This document shows, piece after piece, positions 1-10,100 of a stretch of 64,000 nucleotides of DNA. Within the stretch, counting starts at the first letter, position 1, and each line of letters begins with the position of its first letter. The stretch is taken from the NCBI RefSeq assembly GCF_027257195.1, contig NZ_JAPDFS010000001.1:827099-891098 (forward strand), given 5' to 3'. The DNA comes from Halorubrum sp. F4 (GTDB lineage Archaea; Halobacteriota; Halobacteria; Halobacteriales; Haloferacaceae). Made by a program: the position numbers and the translations under genes. The notes under the pieces are model-generated. The model searched no databases and was not told the DNA's origin. It saw only the letters and a program-made list of their open reading frames with translations.

Positions 1-173
1 GTGCGTCGGCCACGGTCGGGATCGGTGGATAGCGTTTCATGTCGGGTGGGCGTGAGCGACGTCGACCGGAGGCGGTCGATCTCGGTATCGTCTCCGCGGC
101 CGACCCGGATGGTTCTTGTGGCATCACGGCGACCCCGGCCGATGAGGAAACACTCATGGCATCGGTCTGACTA

Positions 174-2855
174 GTGTTCGACATGACGGGAGCCGGCGGA
201 TCGGGGGCGAGTCGCGATCGGAACGGTGCCGGGACGGCGACGAACCGGTATCGGCCCGCCAGGCGGTCCGTGCTCCGCGGGACGGCCGGCGTGTTGTCGG
301 CGGCCGGCGTCTCGACGTGGGGGCTCACCGAGGGGCCGACGACCGCGGCGGCGACGAACCACGTCCCGGACCGGGCGGTCTACGTCGGCTCCGACGACGG
401 CTCGCTGTACGCGGTCGACGCCGAGACCGGCGAGGCGGTCTGGCGCTTCGACGATCCGAGCGACGCGGTCTCCTCCTCGCCGACGGTCGTCGACGGAACC
501 GTCTACGTCGGGTCGATCGACGGGACGCTGTACGCGGTGGACGCGACCGACGGGTCGTCCGTGTGGTCGTTCGAGATCGGTGACGGCGAGGACGGGGGGA
601 TCGTCTCCTCGCCGACCGTGGTCAACGACAGGGCGTTCGTCGGAGCCAGCTCCGGTTCGATCGTCGCGCTCGATCGCACGGGGGGAACCGAGGCGTGGCG
701 CGTCGAGGAGTCCGTGAGCGCAGTCGTCTCCTCGCCCGCCGTGGACGGCGAGACGCTCTACGCCGGGACCGAGGGCGGCGACGTCCTCGCGCTCTCGACG
801 GATGACGGGACCGAGCGGTGGCGCGCGTCGGCCCCCGAGGACGGGATCTCCTCGTCGCCAACGGTCGTCGACGGCGCCGTCTACGTCGGCTCGTTCGACA
901 ACCGGGTGTACGCGTTCGACGCCGTGGACGGGGAGCCGGCGTGGAACGCGGACCTCGAGGACATCGTCTTCTCCTCGCCGACGGTCGTCGACGGAACCGT
1001 CTACGTCGGCAGCGTCGGGGCCACCGTCGGGCTCCACGCCCTCGACGCGGGGACGGGCGACCGGCAGTGGGCCACCGACGGGATCCCCGGCGTGGTCTCC
1101 TCGCCGACGGTCGTCGACGGAACCGTCTACGTCGGCAGCGTCGACGGGTCGCTGTACGCGGTCGACGCCGAGACCGGCGACGTGGAGTGGGCTGCGGGGG
1201 CGAGCGACCAGGTGAACTCCTCGCCGACCGTCTCCGACGGGACGGCCTTCGTGGGGGACGCCGCCGGCACGCTGTACGGGTTCGACGTCGAGACCGCCGA
1301 GGAGCGGTGGCGATTCGACGATCCCGGGGACGCGATATTCTCCTCGCCCACCGTCGTCGACCTCGTGGGAGAGGGACACGGCGTCGGCTCGCGGACGACG
1401 CTCGGGACGCTCGGGCACCATCACTCGGCTGCGGGCGTCGAGTTCGAGGGTGGAAGCGGCTCGACCGGTTCGGACGACTCGACCGATCCGACCGGCTCGG
1501 ACGACTCATCCGTCGACGGGTCCGGGTCGTCGGACGGCGGTGCCGACGAGTCGGGAGCCGGCTCGATCGACGGCTCCACGGCCGGTTCGGGCTCGTCGGG
1601 ATGGGCGAGTCGAGTTCCGGCGGTCGGGCTTCTCGGCGCGGCGGGCGGACTCACGGTCGGCGCGCTCGCCGCGTATCGGTTCCTCGGCGGGGACTCGGAC
1701 GAAACGTCCTCGGGAGCGGGATCGGAGGCCGGCTCCCCGGCGGGGCGGCCGTCGACGACGGATGCCGCGGGTTCGGCGACTGTGACGGAAGCCACCGGAA
1801 CCGACGAGTCGGATACGGGCACCGCCGGGACTGAATCCGCGCAGGCCACCGTCGACGAGGGTACGGCGTCGTCGTCGGCATCGCCGGCGTCGACGAACGA
1901 CACCTCGGGGGCATCGACGATCGACTCCTCGGGCGCGTCATCCGGGAGTTCTTCGGCCGAATCGGCCGACTCGACCGACTCGATCGATTCGACGGCCGAT
2001 CCGGAAACGGCTCAACTCGGCGAGGACGCGCCTCGATCCGACGTCGAAACTGCCGACTCGATCGGCGGCCCGGACGAGGACGCGTTGCTCGCGGCGGTGG
2101 ACGAACTCACGTCGATCGAGACGGTCGGTTCCACCGGGGCGCTCGTCGCGTACGCCGTCACGGACGAGCGGATCGACGGGGGTGACGGACGGGTTCTCGC
2201 GCTGCCGGACGCGGAGCCGGCGGTCGCCGACCGGTTCGAATCGGTCGCGACCGACTGGGGCAGCGTCAGCCACTACGACGGGATCGCCACGGTATACGGG
2301 TCGGGTACCGAGCCGTACCCGTGGGTGCTCACCGACCCGCTCCAGGGAGTTCCGACGCTCGCGGCGCATCTCGACGACCCGCCCGAGAACCCCGCAGACC
2401 GGCTCTCGCCCGTCGTCGACGCCGCCGAGGCGTTGTCACAGGCCAGCCGGTACACGGTCAGACATTACTACCTCTCGCCGGAGACGGTCCGGGTCGTCGG
2501 TTCGGGGACGGAGCCGACCGGGATCGTCGACGACTGGGGGATCGAGTCGGTGACCGAAACGGCCGAACACGGAACGCGCGCGTCCTCGCCGTACACCGCG
2601 CCGGAACAGCTCCCCGACTCCGACGAGCCCCTCTGGCGGGGAAAACCCGACACGTACGCGCTCGGGGCACTCGCGTACCACGCCGCGACGGGGAGCCCGC
2701 CCGCGGACCACCGTCCCGCGAAGCCGAGCGAACACGCCGGCGTCCCCTCCGAACTCGACCGACCGATAACCCGCGCCATCGACCCGGACCCGGACGAACG
2801 GTACGACTCGATCGGCGAGTTCGCGCGAGTGCTCAGGTTGGCCGTCTTCGATTGA
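174..2855 (+). CDS. Tat-exported PQQ beta-propeller protein with TM helix and kinase-like C-terminal domain
   Basis: 893 aa, starting at GTG 174 (an in-frame ATG at 183 is equally possible). A twin-arginine motif (R30-R31, RRSVLRG) precedes a hydrophobic stretch. Residues about 65-440 contain many copies of a PQQ/WD-like strand motif (VYVGS.DG.LYAVDA..G, alternating with SSPTVVDG), a typical beta-propeller. A Ser/Asp/Gly-rich linker leads to one TM helix at about 482-507, then a second Ser/Thr/Asp-rich linker. Residues about 640-893 resemble a protein kinase: a Y807-TAPE activation-segment end, D-W-G at 787-789 in the DFG place, and an HRDLKPEN-like stretch in which the catalytic Asp is Tyr766. 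The predicted topology is propeller outside and kinase-like domain inside. The missing catalytic Asp suggests a pseudokinase. It faces the tubulin-like operon. No clear promoter was seen in bases 1-173. Confidence 0.8.
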   Translation: MFDMTGAGGSGASRDRNGAGTATNRYRPARRSVLRGTAGVLSAAGVSTWGLTEGPTTAAATNHVPDRAVYVGSDDGSLYAVDAETGEAVWRFDDPSDAVSSSPTVVDGTVYVGSIDGTLYAVDATDGSSVWSFEIGDGEDGGIVSSPTVVNDRAFVGASSGSIVALDRTGGTEAWRVEESVSAVVSSPAVDGETLYAGTEGGDVLALSTDDGTERWRASAPEDGISSSPTVVDGAVYVGSFDNRVYAFDAVDGEPAWNADLEDIVFSSPTVVDGTVYVGSVGATVGLHALDAGTGDRQWATDGIPGVVSSPTVVDGTVYVGSVDGSLYAVDAETGDVEWAAGASDQVNSSPTVSDGTAFVGDAAGTLYGFDVETAEERWRFDDPGDAIFSSPTVVDLVGEGHGVGSRTTLGTLGHHHSAAGVEFEGGSGSTGSDDSTDPTGSDDSSVDGSGSSDGGADESGAGSIDGSTAGSGSSGWASRVPAVGLLGAAGGLTVGALAAYRFLGGDSDETSSGAGSEAGSPAGRPSTTDAAGSATVTEATGTDESDTGTAGTESAQATVDEGTASSSASPASTNDTSGASTIDSSGASSGSSSAESADSTDSIDSTADPETAQLGEDAPRSDVETADSIGGPDEDALLAAVDELTSIETVGSTGALVAYAVTDERIDGGDGRVLALPDAEPAVADRFESVATDWGSVSHYDGIATVYGSGTEPYPWVLTDPLQGVPTLAAHLDDPPENPADRLSPVVDAAEALSQASRYTVRHYYLSPETVRVVGSGTEPTGIVDDWGIESVTETAEHGTRASSPYTAPEQLPDSDEPLWRGKPDTYALGALAYHAATGSPPADHRPAKPSEHAGVPSELDRPITRAIDPDPDERYDSIGEFARVLRLAVFD

Positions 2856-2978
2856 ACCCGTCGACCGTGCGACCGGACGTCGGCGGATCGGGACCCGTGT
2901 ACCCCGATCGACGTCGGTACCGACCCGATCCAAACCCGACATTGGTTCGATATCGATCTCGAGAATAGATGGACAAGT

Positions 2979-2986
2979 GATATATC
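2979..2986 (+). promoter_or_regulatory. TATA-box-like element for the 3011 lipoprotein
   Basis: GATATATC lies about 28 bp before the ATG at 3011, the spacing expected for a leaderless haloarchaeal transcript. Confidence 0.5.
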
Positions 2987-3010
2987 TGGCGACGAGGAAC
3001 GTGTCAGCGT

Positions 3011-3688
3011 ATGCCATCACGTCGTCGAGTCCTGGTTGCGGGGGCCACGGCAGGAACGATCGCCCTTAGCGGGTGTACCGACGCCGTCGAGATCGCGACA
3101 CAGGAGGAGATCGAGCGCTCGGCGGAACCGGCCGAACCGAACGAGACGAGCGTCGAGGAGACCGGCTTCGAGCAGGTTCGAAGCGAGACCGTCGTCGTCG
3201 AGGAGGAGTTCGAGGAGTTCGGACAGCGCCGGGAGTTCACGGCCCGGACGGAGGTCCGCGCGTACATCCGGGAGATCGAGTCGGAGCTGACCGGCCAGGA
3301 GGAGTCGGTGTTCGCCGTCGTGAGCACGCCCGGCGTCGACGCCGCCGGCCAGCAGCTCAGCCCGCTCGCGAACATGGACGAGGAGGAACTGATCGAGGAG
3401 GCGCGCGGCGAGATAAGCGGGGAGTTCGACGGCGAGATCGAGGACCCGGAGCTGGACGAGACGATCGAACAGGAGATCTACGGCGAGACGAGGGAGGTGA
3501 GCGTCTACGAGGTGACCGTGATACTGCCCGACGGCACCGAAGAGCAGGGGTACCTCCACCTCACGATCGTCGAGCGCGGCGAGGACGTCGTACTCGTCGC
3601 CGGCGCGTATCCCGCGGACGTCGAGGGCGAACGCGAGCGCATCGAGCGGCTGTTCGAATCGCTGGAGGGCGGGGAAAACGAGTCGTGA
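3011..3688 (+). CDS. Haloarchaeal lipoprotein, DUF6517-like
   Basis: 225 aa. The N-terminus has RRR followed by a short hydrophobic stretch ending in a lipobox (LSGC at about 19-22), so it is probably exported by Tat and lipid-anchored on the outside. The mature part is very acidic (Glu-rich) with no enzymatic motif that I recognise. Layout and composition recall the haloarchaeal DUF6517 family, which is an assignment from memory. It lies between the propeller/kinase-like gene, on the same strand, and the convergent tubulin-like operon, so it could be an envelope partner of either. The ATG is supported by the TATA-like element 28 bp upstream. Confidence 0.7.
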   Translation: MPSRRRVLVAGATAGTIALSGCTDAVEIATQEEIERSAEPAEPNETSVEETGFEQVRSETVVVEEEFEEFGQRREFTARTEVRAYIREIESELTGQEESVFAVVSTPGVDAAGQQLSPLANMDEEELIEEARGEISGEFDGEIEDPELDETIEQEIYGETREVSVYEVTVILPDGTEEQGYLHLTIVERGEDVVLVAGAYPADVEGERERIERLFESLEGGENES

Positions 3689-3719
3689 GTCGTGAGAAAG
3701 AGAGCGATGATTAGCGGCG

Positions 3720-3738
3720 ATCGACGGGGAGCGTCGAT
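3720..3738. terminator. Hairpin between convergent genes
   Basis: ATCGACG and CGTCGAT form a 7-bp inverted repeat with a 5-nt loop between the lipoprotein stop at 3688 and the convergent operon end at 3747. There is no T-tract, so a terminator role is only possible. Confidence 0.3.
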
Positions 3739-3746
3739 GCCGAGTC

Positions 3747-5699
3747 TCAGCCAGTGACGGTCATCCGGATGTCCTGTTCCACCGTTTCTCCGGGTTCAAC
3801 CGTGACGTCGACGGAGGTATCCTCGGTACCGCCTCGCTCCGCCTCGATGGTGTAGTCGCCGGGTGCGACGGAGTCGAACGCGTAGTTTCCGTTGCTGTCC
3901 GAGGTGACGGTTTCGACGGTCTCATCGTCGGAGTTCACGAGCGTGAGATCAGCGCCGTTGAGTTCGGATCCGTCGTCGGCGTCGCGTACGACGCCCTCGA
4001 TCGAGCCGAACTGTGCGAGCTCGAAGTTCTCCTCAACGTCGTCGTCGCCGGTAACGGTGGCCGTATCGGTCGTGTATCCGTCCAGGCTGGCTTCGACCTC
4101 GTACTCACCCGCCGGGATGTCATCGATCTCGTAGGCTCCGCCTGCGGGAGTCGTATCCGAGAACCCGTCCGCGGTCGTCAGCGTGACCTCCGCACCGTCA
4201 AGCCCTTGATCGTTCGTGTCCGTCACCGTTCCGGAGAGCGTGAACGAACTCTCCTCGAGCGTGATCTCGCCCTGTTCGCCGAAGGACTCGACCGACTGGT
4301 TGACGGGCTCGTATCCCGGGGCCGCCGCGTGGACCGTGTAGCTCCCGTCGGGATCGACGCTGAACTGGTAGCTTCCGCCCTCCGTCGAGTCCGAGACCTC
4401 GTCGCTCCCGTCGAGGAGTTCGACCGTCGCGTTGAGCTCGTCACCGTTCGCGTCGACGACGGTTCCGCTCACGGTCGCGCTCGTCGGTGCGAGCTCGACC
4501 TCGTTGGTCCCGTTCTCGGTGACGTCGACCTCCTCGGTTCCGTACTCGAATACGTCGGTCGAGCCGGCTGTGACCTCGTAGGTCCCGGTCGACACGTTCT
4601 CCAAGGTGAAGGTCCCGCCGTCCGTCATCGTCGTGTTCGTCGGCCCGTCAGTTTCGTTCCCGTTTCCGTCCGCTATCCGTTCCGCGGTCACGTCCACGTC
4701 CGTCCCGATCGCCTCGCCGTCGGCGTCGACGACGGTCCCGCTCATCGACGCGAGGGCGGCGCCCGTGCCGTTCGCGGTCCCGTTCCCGGTGGCTCCGCCG
4801 TCGTCGCCGCCGATCAATCCGAGCGCGGAGGCCCCGAAGAAGCCGCCGATCAACACGATCAACACGACGGCCGCGATGGCGACGTACTTGCCGATCTCCG
4901 CCATGTCGAATCGGCTCGAGGAGCCCGCACTCGAGAGCCGGTCGGTCGTCGATCCGCCGGAACTCGGCGCGCTCAACGCCGGGACGCGTTGGCTGACCCG
5001 CCGGCGTATCTCCGAGCTCGAGAGACCGTGCTCCCGAGAGAGCGTCTGAACCGACTCGTTGATCGAGGCGATCTCCTCGTCGATGAGCCGGCTCCGGATC
5101 GACTCCTTCGTCGACTCCCACCGTTCCTCGGTACCGCCGACCGGAACGATGCCGCTCGATCCGTTCGGGGCGACGACCAGGTCGAAGTCCGACAGCGCGT
5201 TCGACTCCGGCGAGTCGGCGACGGCGGCACGGTTGTACGTACCCATGAACTCGTTGACGAGTCCGAGCGCGCCCTCGGCGTCGCGTACGCCGACGGTCCC
5301 GCCCTGCCGCGAGCCGATCAGCTCCTCGAGTATCGCACGGTCCTGGGTGCTTCCCGGCAGCGAGGTCTGGCCGGCGTCGAGCGCCCGGAAGACGCTCATG
5401 TCGTCGGCGGAGTCGTCTATCGTGTACCCCCACTCGCTTTCGATCCGGTCGCGGAGCGCGTCGATGAACTCCCGCATCGAGCCGTCCCGCGTGGTGTACA
5501 CCGCGTAGAACTGCTCGGTGCGCGCGTTTCGGGTCTCCCGTGCTCGGAAGAACATCGTGAACTTTCGCTCACGGCCCGTCTCGATCGCGAGTCTGACCCC
5601 GTCGTAAAACAGGTCCTTCACCCGCTCGTTCGACCGCCCGGCCTCGCCCGTCGGCGAGTGTTCGTTCCCTTTCGTGTCGTATACGCGTAGTGATGGCAT
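3747..5699 (-). CDS. Single-pass membrane protein with four carboxypeptidase-regulatory-like repeats
   Basis: 650 aa and last gene of the tubulin-like operon, starting 6 nt after the GTPase stop. Residues 1-265 form a predicted cytoplasmic domain that I do not recognise, ending in an acidic/Ser-rich linker. One TM helix follows at about 268-297, then a Gly/Thr linker. Four beta-sandwich repeats of the carboxypeptidase-D regulatory/CNA-B type fill about 310-650, each opening with SG(T/V)V.D or EGVV.D and carrying conserved G.Y.F and Y.(V/I).A elements. The predicted topology is inside-helix-outside. It could be the surface-facing adhesin or receptor of a complex whose cytoplasmic parts are the two upstream genes, which is an inference from operon order. 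No enzymatic motif is visible. Confidence 0.8.
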   Translation of the reverse strand: MPSLRVYDTKGNEHSPTGEAGRSNERVKDLFYDGVRLAIETGRERKFTMFFRARETRNARTEQFYAVYTTRDGSMREFIDALRDRIESEWGYTIDDSADDMSVFRALDAGQTSLPGSTQDRAILEELIGSRQGGTVGVRDAEGALGLVNEFMGTYNRAAVADSPESNALSDFDLVVAPNGSSGIVPVGGTEERWESTKESIRSRLIDEEIASINESVQTLSREHGLSSSEIRRRVSQRVPALSAPSSGGSTTDRLSSAGSSSRFDMAEIGKYVAIAAVVLIVLIGGFFGASALGLIGGDDGGATGNGTANGTGAALASMSGTVVDADGEAIGTDVDVTAERIADGNGNETDGPTNTTMTDGGTFTLENVSTGTYEVTAGSTDVFEYGTEEVDVTENGTNEVELAPTSATVSGTVVDANGDELNATVELLDGSDEVSDSTEGGSYQFSVDPDGSYTVHAAAPGYEPVNQSVESFGEQGEITLEESSFTLSGTVTDTNDQGLDGAEVTLTTADGFSDTTPAGGAYEIDDIPAGEYEVEASLDGYTTDTATVTGDDDVEENFELAQFGSIEGVVRDADDGSELNGADLTLVNSDDETVETVTSDSNGNYAFDSVAPGDYTIEAERGGTEDTSVDVTVEPGETVEQDIRMTVTG

Positions 5700-5705
5700 C
5701 CGTGT

Positions 5706-7148
5706 TCACCCCATCTTCTCGAGGAGTTCGTCGAATCCGACGGTCATCACGTTCCCGTTGCGGTCGCGCATCGGAACGCGTTCCCCGTTCTCGTCGGTCG
5801 TCGTCTGGTAGTACACCGGGTGGATGTCCGACCCGGAGGTGTCCTGTACGAGCGTCCGAACCGTCTGGTTGTTCTCGATCAGCGTCTCGCTGACGAACTC
5901 CCGGAACTCGTCGAAGTACTGGTGTGCCTCGAGCGCCTGCTTGTCGCGGAACTCCTCGGCGAGGATGTCACACTTCGTCGCGACGAGAAGCACGTCCTTG
6001 TTCGAGGCGACGTCCAGGATGTCGAAGTACGGCTCGATCTCCAGCGGCTCGTTGTTTTGGTATCGTTCAACGTCGATGATCAAGATCAGCGTGTTGGCGT
6101 CGCGAACCCGCTGGGCGAGCAGCCGGAGCGTCGAGTTGTCTATCTCGTCGTCCGGACTCATCAACGCGTTCGGCAGGCGTTCGAGGTACTCGCCCGCGTA
6201 GTCGAGGCTCGACAGCTGGATGTTCTTCGGGAACACCCGGCCGTCGACGAAGTTGAAGTTCAGGTCCTCGACGTCGGTCTGGCCCGTCGCGTCGAGCTTC
6301 CAGCCGGTGTCCTTCGACGCCGCGTCGAGCGACCCGACCAGCTCCATGAGGTCGCTGCTCGGGTTCAACGGCGTGTCCGCCTCGCGACCGACCGCGTCGT
6401 CGAGCGCGGCCAGGTACTTGCCGACGAGGAAGAGCGACTTCCCCGATCCCTGCGGGCCCAACACGAAGAAGTTCTCGGAGGCGTCGTACGTCACGAAGCG
6501 GCGCAACGTGACCACGAACACCGCCGCCATGAGCGTGTTCACGCCGATGCCGGACCACTCGACGCTCACCTCCGGAGTCGGCGGCACGATCCGGACCGTC
6601 TCGGCGGAGACCTGGAGTATCTGCGGCAGGTTGAGGTGGAACTCGACCAGCCCGCCGACCACGATCGCGCTGATCAGATAGAACAGGAGCGTCGCCGACT
6701 GCCGGAACTCGAGGGCGCTCGCGGTCCGAACCTCGAGGAGCTTGGGACCGCCGCCGACGAGTCCGCCGGCGACGAAGCCGCCGAGGATCCAGACGATGTT
6801 GTCCGCGAAGTCGATGTTGGGGATGAAAAGCCCGATCGACAGCAGGGCGACGAGCGCGGAGACGGTACCCAGACACAACAGGATCCCCTGGACTCGTTTC
6901 TTCGGGTCGAGGGTCACGAGGACCAACAGCCCGAGATAGAGCCCGAACATCAGCGCGGAGAACTGTTCGAGGGTGACGCCCAAAAGCGGGTTCAACGCGA
7001 GGATCGCCGGCCGGACGATGTCCGACGCCTGCCACGCCTCCCCGAGCGAGAGGAAGAGCGGGCCGGCGACGATCACCATCACGGCGAAGTACACGACGAG
7101 AAAGACCTTCTCGCCGTTGTCTTCGAGGAACTCACCGATCGTCGTCAT
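5706..7148 (-). CDS. Membrane-anchored P-loop GTPase-like protein
   Basis: 480 aa. The N-terminal half (about 14-215) has four to six hydrophobic helices. The C-terminal half is a cytoplasmic P-loop domain with a Walker A/G1 motif GPQGSGKS at 231-238, a DYAG sequence at 316-319 in the G3 (DxxG) place, a hydrophobic strand ending in D at about 353-359, and TKCD at 391-394 matching the G4 (T/N)KxD guanine motif. This points to a TRAFAC-type GTPase rather than a general ATPase. It starts 5 nt after the tubulin-like stop and is followed within 6 nt by the surface protein. Comparative genomics has linked a family of FtsZ/tubulin relatives to a distinct GTPase in a proposed membrane-remodelling system, and this pairing fits that pattern. 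The nucleotide specificity is inferred. Confidence 0.8.
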   Translation of the reverse strand: MTTIGEFLEDNGEKVFLVVYFAVMVIVAGPLFLSLGEAWQASDIVRPAILALNPLLGVTLEQFSALMFGLYLGLLVLVTLDPKKRVQGILLCLGTVSALVALLSIGLFIPNIDFADNIVWILGGFVAGGLVGGGPKLLEVRTASALEFRQSATLLFYLISAIVVGGLVEFHLNLPQILQVSAETVRIVPPTPEVSVEWSGIGVNTLMAAVFVVTLRRFVTYDASENFFVLGPQGSGKSLFLVGKYLAALDDAVGREADTPLNPSSDLMELVGSLDAASKDTGWKLDATGQTDVEDLNFNFVDGRVFPKNIQLSSLDYAGEYLERLPNALMSPDDEIDNSTLRLLAQRVRDANTLILIIDVERYQNNEPLEIEPYFDILDVASNKDVLLVATKCDILAEEFRDKQALEAHQYFDEFREFVSETLIENNQTVRTLVQDTSGSDIHPVYYQTTTDENGERVPMRDRNGNVMTVGFDELLEKMG

Positions 7149-7153
7149 CTATC

Positions 7154-10100
7154 TCACTCGCCCCCGTCGAGCGTTTCGGAGGGCGCATCCGCCTGCTTCG
7201 CCCCGTCCGTGAACGGGACGCGCTCGATGTGTTCCCCCAAGAGGTCGCGTTTGATCTCTCCCTCGTTCCGGAGGAAGAACTGCGTGTCGTTGGGGTTCTC
7301 GAGGTTCAACACCTCGTTCCGACGGACGTAGTACCCCTCGTCGAGGCCGTGGGTGTGGTGAACCAGGATGTCGGTGTCGTCGGACGCCTCCTTGGCCTGG
7401 TACCCGGTCTGGTACCCGTCGGCTTCGACCTCCGCGCGGAGGTTGTCCAGGAAGATCCCGTCGATGAAGATCCCGAGCCCGATGTCCCAGCTTCCGCCTG
7501 CCTCGACCGGGAACGAGGCGAAGTTCTCGCTACCGGCACCCAGGTTGTACGCGCCCTGGAAGACGGGTTTGAGGTCGGCCACGTCGCCGATCTGGTTTAT
7601 CGCCCGGCTCATCACGCCGACGACGATGTTCATGTCGTTGTATCGGGAGCGGTCGCCGCTGATCCGGCGTTTCCGGATCCCGGTGTACTTGGGGTTGTGT
7701 GCGTTCTTCGCGAGCTCCTCTAAGGAGCCGCGGAGCCGCTGTTTCTCCGTCTCGTCGTCGAACAGTTTGCTCTCGGCGATGTCGGCGTCGTCGCGGAGCT
7801 GGAGGATGTCGTGGGGTTTGACCGTCTTGACGTAGTGATACTCCTCGTCCTCGGTCGAGACGGACGTCTCCCGGCTCTCGTTGTAGTTCTCCCGGAGGTT
7901 GCGGTACTTGCTCTGTGAGTTGATGAACACGTCGCGCGGACCGTTGAGCTCCTCGAAGAGGCTGACCGTGCCCTCGTACAGATCGGCTTTGTGTTCCGCG
8001 TCCTCGAGCTCCGACTGGAGCTCGTCGCGGCGACGCTCGATGTCGTCGGTCTCGACGACCTCGTCTTTGATCAGCTCCTCGAACTCGCGCGCGAGCTCGG
8101 AGAAGCTCGCGCCCGAGTCGAGCTGACGTTCGATCTCGTCGAGCGCCCGCGGACTGTCGGTCTCGAGTTCGGCACGGGTCTCGGTGACGATGTCCCGGCG
8201 GCGGTCCTCGAGCTCCTCCTCTATCGTCCGCTGGAGGCTGTCGACGGAGAACTCCAGCTCGATCGACAACGAGTCCCCGGCACGGGAGATCGCGAAGACC
8301 TCGTTGTCGTCGAGCTGGTTGCGTTTCATCCGGTAGTTCTTCTGTGCCTGCTTGCGCTCCTCCTCGCCTGAGGTGTCCCACGGGAGGATGGATTCGATGG
8401 TGCCCTCCTCCTGGTTCATCAGGAGGAACGCCTCCTTCGCGTCGGCCAGGTCGGCGAGCGAGCCGTTTATCCGTCGTTCGGTGTCGGAGACGTTGATCCC
8501 GACGCGGTCGAGCTCCTCGGAGAGCTCGTTGAGCGTGCTCCGTACCTGTCCGTCGCTCACCGCCTCGAGCTGGTCCTCGGTCTCCGCGTTCTTCACCTCG
8601 CGGGCGTACGTCTCGAGCGCCATCTCGAGTTCGTCACCCATCCGCTCGGCGTCGATCGACCGGCAGTCCTCGTACTCCTCGTAGATGGGCTGAACCGACC
8701 GCTCCCACTCGTCGACGCGACGGTCGACCTCGTCCTGTTGGGACCGCCGTCGCTCCTCGAGCTCCTCGTCCGCGTCCTCGAGGTCCGCCTGGAGCCGGTC
8801 GCGGCGATCGGTCGCCTCCTCGAGTTTGGCCTCGAGCTGGTTGAGCCGGACGCCGGCGTTTATCGCCTCGTCCTCCAGAGCGAGGAGGTAGCTGATCGTG
8901 CTCTCGACGCGGTTATCGTCGACGGCGCGGAGCCGCACGAGCAGGTCCTTCCGATGTGCGAGGCGGTTCAGCTCGTCGCGGATCACGTCGCCGAGCTGTT
9001 TGTCGATGCTGTCGACGAACTGCTCGCCGTCGGTGCTCACCTCGGCGGTCCCGGCGCGGATGGAGCCGCCGATCACTTCGATGAGCTCGACGATGTCGTC
9101 CGTCTCCATCTCGGCCTCCGAGACGATCTCGCGGTAGATCGAGACCGACTCGTAGTCGAGCTCGGTGAAGAGATCGAGGTCGAGCAGCGATTTCACGTTG
9201 TTGAGCCGCGTCTCGAGGTCGGTCCGGTCGGAGTCGTGAAGCTCGCCGTTCATTCCGTCGGGGCTCCACTCGCGTGAGAGGAACCGGTCGACGCCCGCGT
9301 AGATGTCCGCCTCCGCCTCGAGGGCGTCCTGTTTGGCGTTCAGGATGTCCTTCGTGACGGTTTTCGCGTCCTGGATCGCGTCGACGTTGTACCGGAGTAC
9401 CTGCGGGATCCCGATGATGAACGGCGCGTGGGAGGGCGTGTCCGCGAACGGGTCCTCCATGTCCATCATGTTGTAGTAGGTGGCGATCAGGTAGATCGCC
9501 GCCCGGTCGAACTCCAGGAGTGCGTCGGAGCTCTGGAGGATGTTCGCCTTCTTTCCCCCGAACCCGGTGGGGTCGATCGGGATGAGGACCCGGTCCTTGA
9601 ACAGGTCCTCGTCCTGAAGGCTCAGATACTCGAGCTCGGAGAGCGCGGCGTGTGCGTTCGCGTTCTCCGCGTCGCCCTCGTCGTCGTTCGGCAACACGCC
9701 GAACAGCGTGATCTCCGCGGTCCGCTGCGTGCGCTTGAGGTGTTTGACGAGGTCGATGAAGATCCCCGAACCGGACCCGCCGCCGAGTCCGGCGATGACC
9801 GCGACCTTCCCGCGGCCCGGGAGGTCGATGGCCGTCCGGACGTCGTCGTCCTCGGCGTACGCCTTGTAGTAGAGCCCCTTCCCCAGACCGCGCTTCCGGA
9901 CGACGCCGGTGGCGAAGTCGAGGTTCTCGTTGATGAACTCCGGCTGGAGCCACCAGTTCTCCTCCTCCATCCCGACGCCCGAGGCGATCCGCGGCACCGC
10001 CTCCTCGCCGATGAGGTCGTTCTGGTCGTGGAGCTGGATGTTCCGGGTGAGCGGGAGGTACTCGATGGTGATCTCTCCCGGTCGGCCGGTGTGTTCCGAA

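Noticed and set aside
4206-5690. 494-codon plus-strand frame over the surface-protein gene (likewise 5820-7331 and 9428-10567 over the GTPase and tubulin-like genes)
   Set aside because: Antisense mirror frames; their translations are Arg/Asp/Val-rich low-information sequence, while the minus-strand frames carry motifs and tight gaps.
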